Origin: Hyaloscypha bicolor E
Taxonomy: Eukaryota > Ascomycota > Leotiomycetes > Helotiales > Hyaloscyphaceae
Assembly (NCBI RefSeq): GCF_002865645.1
Contig: NW_020194594.1
Location: 868,001-932,000 of the forward strand
DNA length: 64,000 bases
Reading direction: 5' to 3'
The translations under genes were made by a program, and so were the position numbers. Below, piece after piece: positions 61,001 through 64,000 of the stretch (its first letter is position 1; each line of letters begins with the position of its first letter). The notes below the pieces were generated by a model. The model did no database searches and had not been told where the DNA came from. It was given only the letters and a program-made list of their open reading frames with translations.

Positions 61001-62239
61001 TTATTTCTTTAAAAAGCTAGTATAATTTACTAATTCTTATTATTAATTTATTTCTTATTATTAAATATTATCTAAATAATTTCTATATTCTTAATACTAA
61101 TTTAAAATACCTAATTTTTTTATATTCTATATTAACTTTAATATTAACTATTTCAAACTTAATAATAATACTATAAACCCTATTTATATTATCTTATAAT
61201 TCTTTTTTCTATATACTCTAATATTTTTAGTATTATCTTTATTAATATAAATATTACTTTAAAGTCCTAAATAACTGAATAGTTTTATACTATTTAAAGT
61301 TAACTCTAATAAGTACTAAATAAATATAATTAGCTTTTAGAAAAGATATAAATTAGTTTCAGAAAAAGTAATACCTTATTCTAAATTATTTCTTAATTCT
61401 ATTATTCTAACTTCTTTTTTATTAATACTTATTTTATATTTTCCCTAATATCTTTAGTATATTTATATATCTTATCTTTTATATATTTCCTATATTATTT
61501 CTCTTTATTTATATTATTTTTTGAGTTAATAGGAATATTTCTAAATAAATAAGAAATTAGGATATACTTATATTATAAAAATTTTATTATTTCCTTTTAT
61601 ATTCTAATACTTTAGATATTATTATTATATTTATATTTCTATTATATTACTTTCTTATTTCCCTATTATTACTATTTAGTTTAACTTACCTTAATTATTT
61701 CCTTAATTATATTTTCTTAGGTATATATATTTATATTCTTTTCTATAATAAAAGCCTAACTTTATATTTTTATTTTCTATAATTATTTCTAATTTATAAT
61801 TATATTATCTTAAATATACCTAATTATTATATCTACTTTCCCTATTATATATATTACTATTTTAGCTTTATTTTCTTACTAGAAAAAAAAAACTCAAATA
61901 TATATAATATATTTATATAATTCAAGACTATTTTAATTTACTCTTTATTTTAGAATATACTTAAAAGAAATCCTTATAATCTTAAGAACCTTTAATTCTA
62001 TAACCTATAACTATTATACTAATAATATTTTTATAATTTATTAAAAATAATAAAATAGCTAAAAAATAGATTTCTCAAATTAGTAAAATATAATAGCTAG
62101 TTCTTATAAGCCATAGTATTATTAAAAGCCTATAGATTAATAGTATTAAAGTTTAGAATATTAAAGAAGCTTAGGTAATTATAGAAAACTTACTAATACT
62201 AGAAAAAATAGCTATAATTACTAAATTTAATATAAATAT
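58024..62239 (+). mobile_element. Truncated second Gypsy copy (4.2-kb direct repeat, copy 2)
   Basis: Direct copy of 52286-56506 lacking the RT and everything upstream. The RNase H-linker (about 58200-58250) and integrase motifs (about 59140-59350) are readable but interrupted by stops. It is flanked by repeat X in inverted orientation on the left and direct orientation on the right. Confidence 0.75.
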
Positions 62240-64000
62240 CCTAGATAAGCTAAATAATATATATAATAAGCTCTTAAAATAGAAAATCTTTATTAAAGAC
62301 AGAACTAGACTAAGATTAACTAAAGAAAAGCTAAAGAATTACTAAGCTAATAATAGGGAATTCGAGAATATTATTAAAGGCATTTCTAAAAATAAATAAG
62401 AGAAACTTAATAAGATTAAGACTATAATAAATAGTCTTAATACTAAGGGTCAGAATAGAATTATACTATATAATAAAGCTTTTAGCTAATATATTAATAA
62501 TATCTATAATAATCTTAGTAAGAATATTTATAAAAAGTTATATTTTCTTTTTAAGATAAAAGCTTTAATATATAAAGCTATTTAGTTAATTAATAAAGCT
62601 ATTTTAGAATATATTAAGAATAAGAAGTATTAGAATACTAGTATATTTACTAAATCAGATATTACTAAGGTACTTAAGTATACTAAAGCTATTTCGGAAT
62701 ATAGAGAATTAGAATTTAAGCTACTATTAGCTAATAACCTTAAAGCTAGATAATATAGCTTTAATATTTCCGGAATTCTAATTAAGGAAATTTATAATAA
62801 TAAGCCTTTTCCTGCTTTCCAAGATAAGCCTAAAAAATAGGCCCCTATTATAATTTTAGCTTTAACTTAACCGGATCTAGCTAAGAAAAATAAAGCTAAT
62901 TTGGCAGAGCCTAGTAAGAAAACTATTAGTAAAGCTAGTAGAACTAGTATAATTAAATAAAAAGAACCTAGTAAGAATAAAAAGTAAGCTAAGCCTAAGA
63001 TTCCTAATAAATAGCAGAGATCTAAGTACTAGACTAAATATAAAATTAGTAAAATAGCAGAAAATAAGAAGAAGCCCTTTATATTAAAGAAAAAGATATT
63101 ATCTAAAAAGATTTTCTTAATTATACCTAGAACTAAGAAATAAAAGACTAGGAATATTAAGTTCAGAGAACTTAATAAAGGCATTTAGTATATCTATAAG
63201 ATATTAGCTAAATAGAAATTAATACTTACTTAGTAAGATAAGTATATTTTTAAGAAAATATATAGTAATATTATAAGACCTATTTTTAAATAAGAATATT
63301 ATAAGATTAATAATAGATTTCTTAAAGCTCTCTATATAATATATACTTAGTAACTTACTAATATTCTCTCTATTAATATATAAGAGATTAAGAATACTCT
63401 AAAGATAATTACTAAGATCTATAAAGTTACTAAAAACAAGAAATATATTTCCGTTATTTAAATAAATAAAAAAACACGAGATTTCTTTTTTAAGAATTAG
63501 GAAATTAAGAAATATAAATATAAGTACTATATTTCTAATTAATTTCGCCCTAATTTATAGCTCTAATTTAATACTATAGTTCCTATTCCTAAGTTTAGTA
63601 CTACTAATTTAAGTATAAATAATTATATTTATAAAAAGAATTACTTAAAATAAATTAAGAAGCTTAATATTTAAGAGTTCTTAATAAAAAAAATAAAGAT
63701 ATTATAATTCTATTTCCGAAAAAATAATATATTAATATATAAAGATTTTAATAATAGCTATTTTACCTTAGCCTCTTAACTTTTAATAATAGATCTATTA
63801 ATATAGCTCGGATTTCATAAGGTATTAAGCAAGTATCCTATTTACCTAGTTATTTACTTTTAGCTAGTCTAATATTTTATTTCTGGAAACATTAATTATA
63901 ATTAGTATAAAGGTAATATTAAAAATCTGGCTATTACTAAAGCTTTAAGTAGCGAATTTTACCTTAATAAAAAGTATTAAAATATTAGCTATATTTTTCT
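62240..64000 (+). repeat. Unidentified repeat X, direct copy running out of the window
   Basis: Slightly less AT-rich than its surroundings. On the + strand it gives Lys- and Asn-rich broken frames with repeated SKK/NKK-like stretches at about 62860-63080. It is homologous in inverted orientation to 56812-58022 from about 63585 onward. It may be the 5' part of a non-LTR or other element, but nothing diagnostic was seen. Confidence 0.5.

Overview
The window comes from a filamentous ascomycete (Pezizomycotina). The genes carry several short introns each (44-114 bp, GT...AG, CTAAC/CTGAC/CTAAT-like branch points). The protein families are typical of such fungi: GH11 xylanase, CE5 acetylxylan esterase, GH78 rhamnosidase, Zn2Cys6 regulator, HET domain, sugar MFS, P450. 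The genome looks bipartite. A gene island of normal base composition (about 8.9-46.25 kb) lies between two extremely AT-rich blocks in which CA and TG dinucleotides are rare and TA is abundant, the mark of repeat-induced point mutation (RIP). The sequence does not identify the species.

Left AT block (1-8.9 kb): a RIP-degraded Ty3/Gypsy retrotransposon on the + strand, with matching LTR ends at 1-69 and 7414-7482, then unidentified AT-rich DNA. Gene island, left to right: (i) a divergent xylan-degrading pair, GH11 xylanase (-) and CE5 acetylxylan esterase (+); (ii) a 1.3-kb non-coding element with 102-bp terminal inverted repeats; (iii) a type-B carboxylesterase; (iv) a Zn2Cys6 transcription factor, convergent with a Dal5-type anion:cation symporter, which is divergent from an ACC deaminase; (v) a decayed remnant of an adenylate-forming (NRPS-like) reductase; (vi) a divergent pair, GH78 alpha-L-rhamnosidase (-) and sugar-porter MFS transporter (+); (vii) three consecutive broken genes: a HET-domain gene with two in-frame stops, a modin-like gene with an in-frame stop, and a frameshifted SRPK-like kinase; (viii) an intact kinetochore gene, NNF1; (ix) an intact cytochrome P450.

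Right AT block (46.25-64 kb): nested RIP-degraded retroelements. A Gypsy pol region with recognisable RT, RNase H and integrase lies between two ~305-bp LTR-like repeats in inverted orientation (46251-46555 and 56507-56811). A 4.2-kb part of it is repeated directly at 58024-62239. A further unidentified repeat occurs inverted at about 56812-58022 and direct at about 62240-64000.

Functionally the island joins plant-polymer use (xylan backbone cleavage and deacetylation; rhamnoside hydrolysis with sugar uptake), ACC/amino-compound metabolism, and a graveyard of incompatibility-type genes. Exon coordinates were derived by hand from splice signals and reading-frame continuity; for multi-exon genes, start and end give the whole span and the exons are listed in the evidence.
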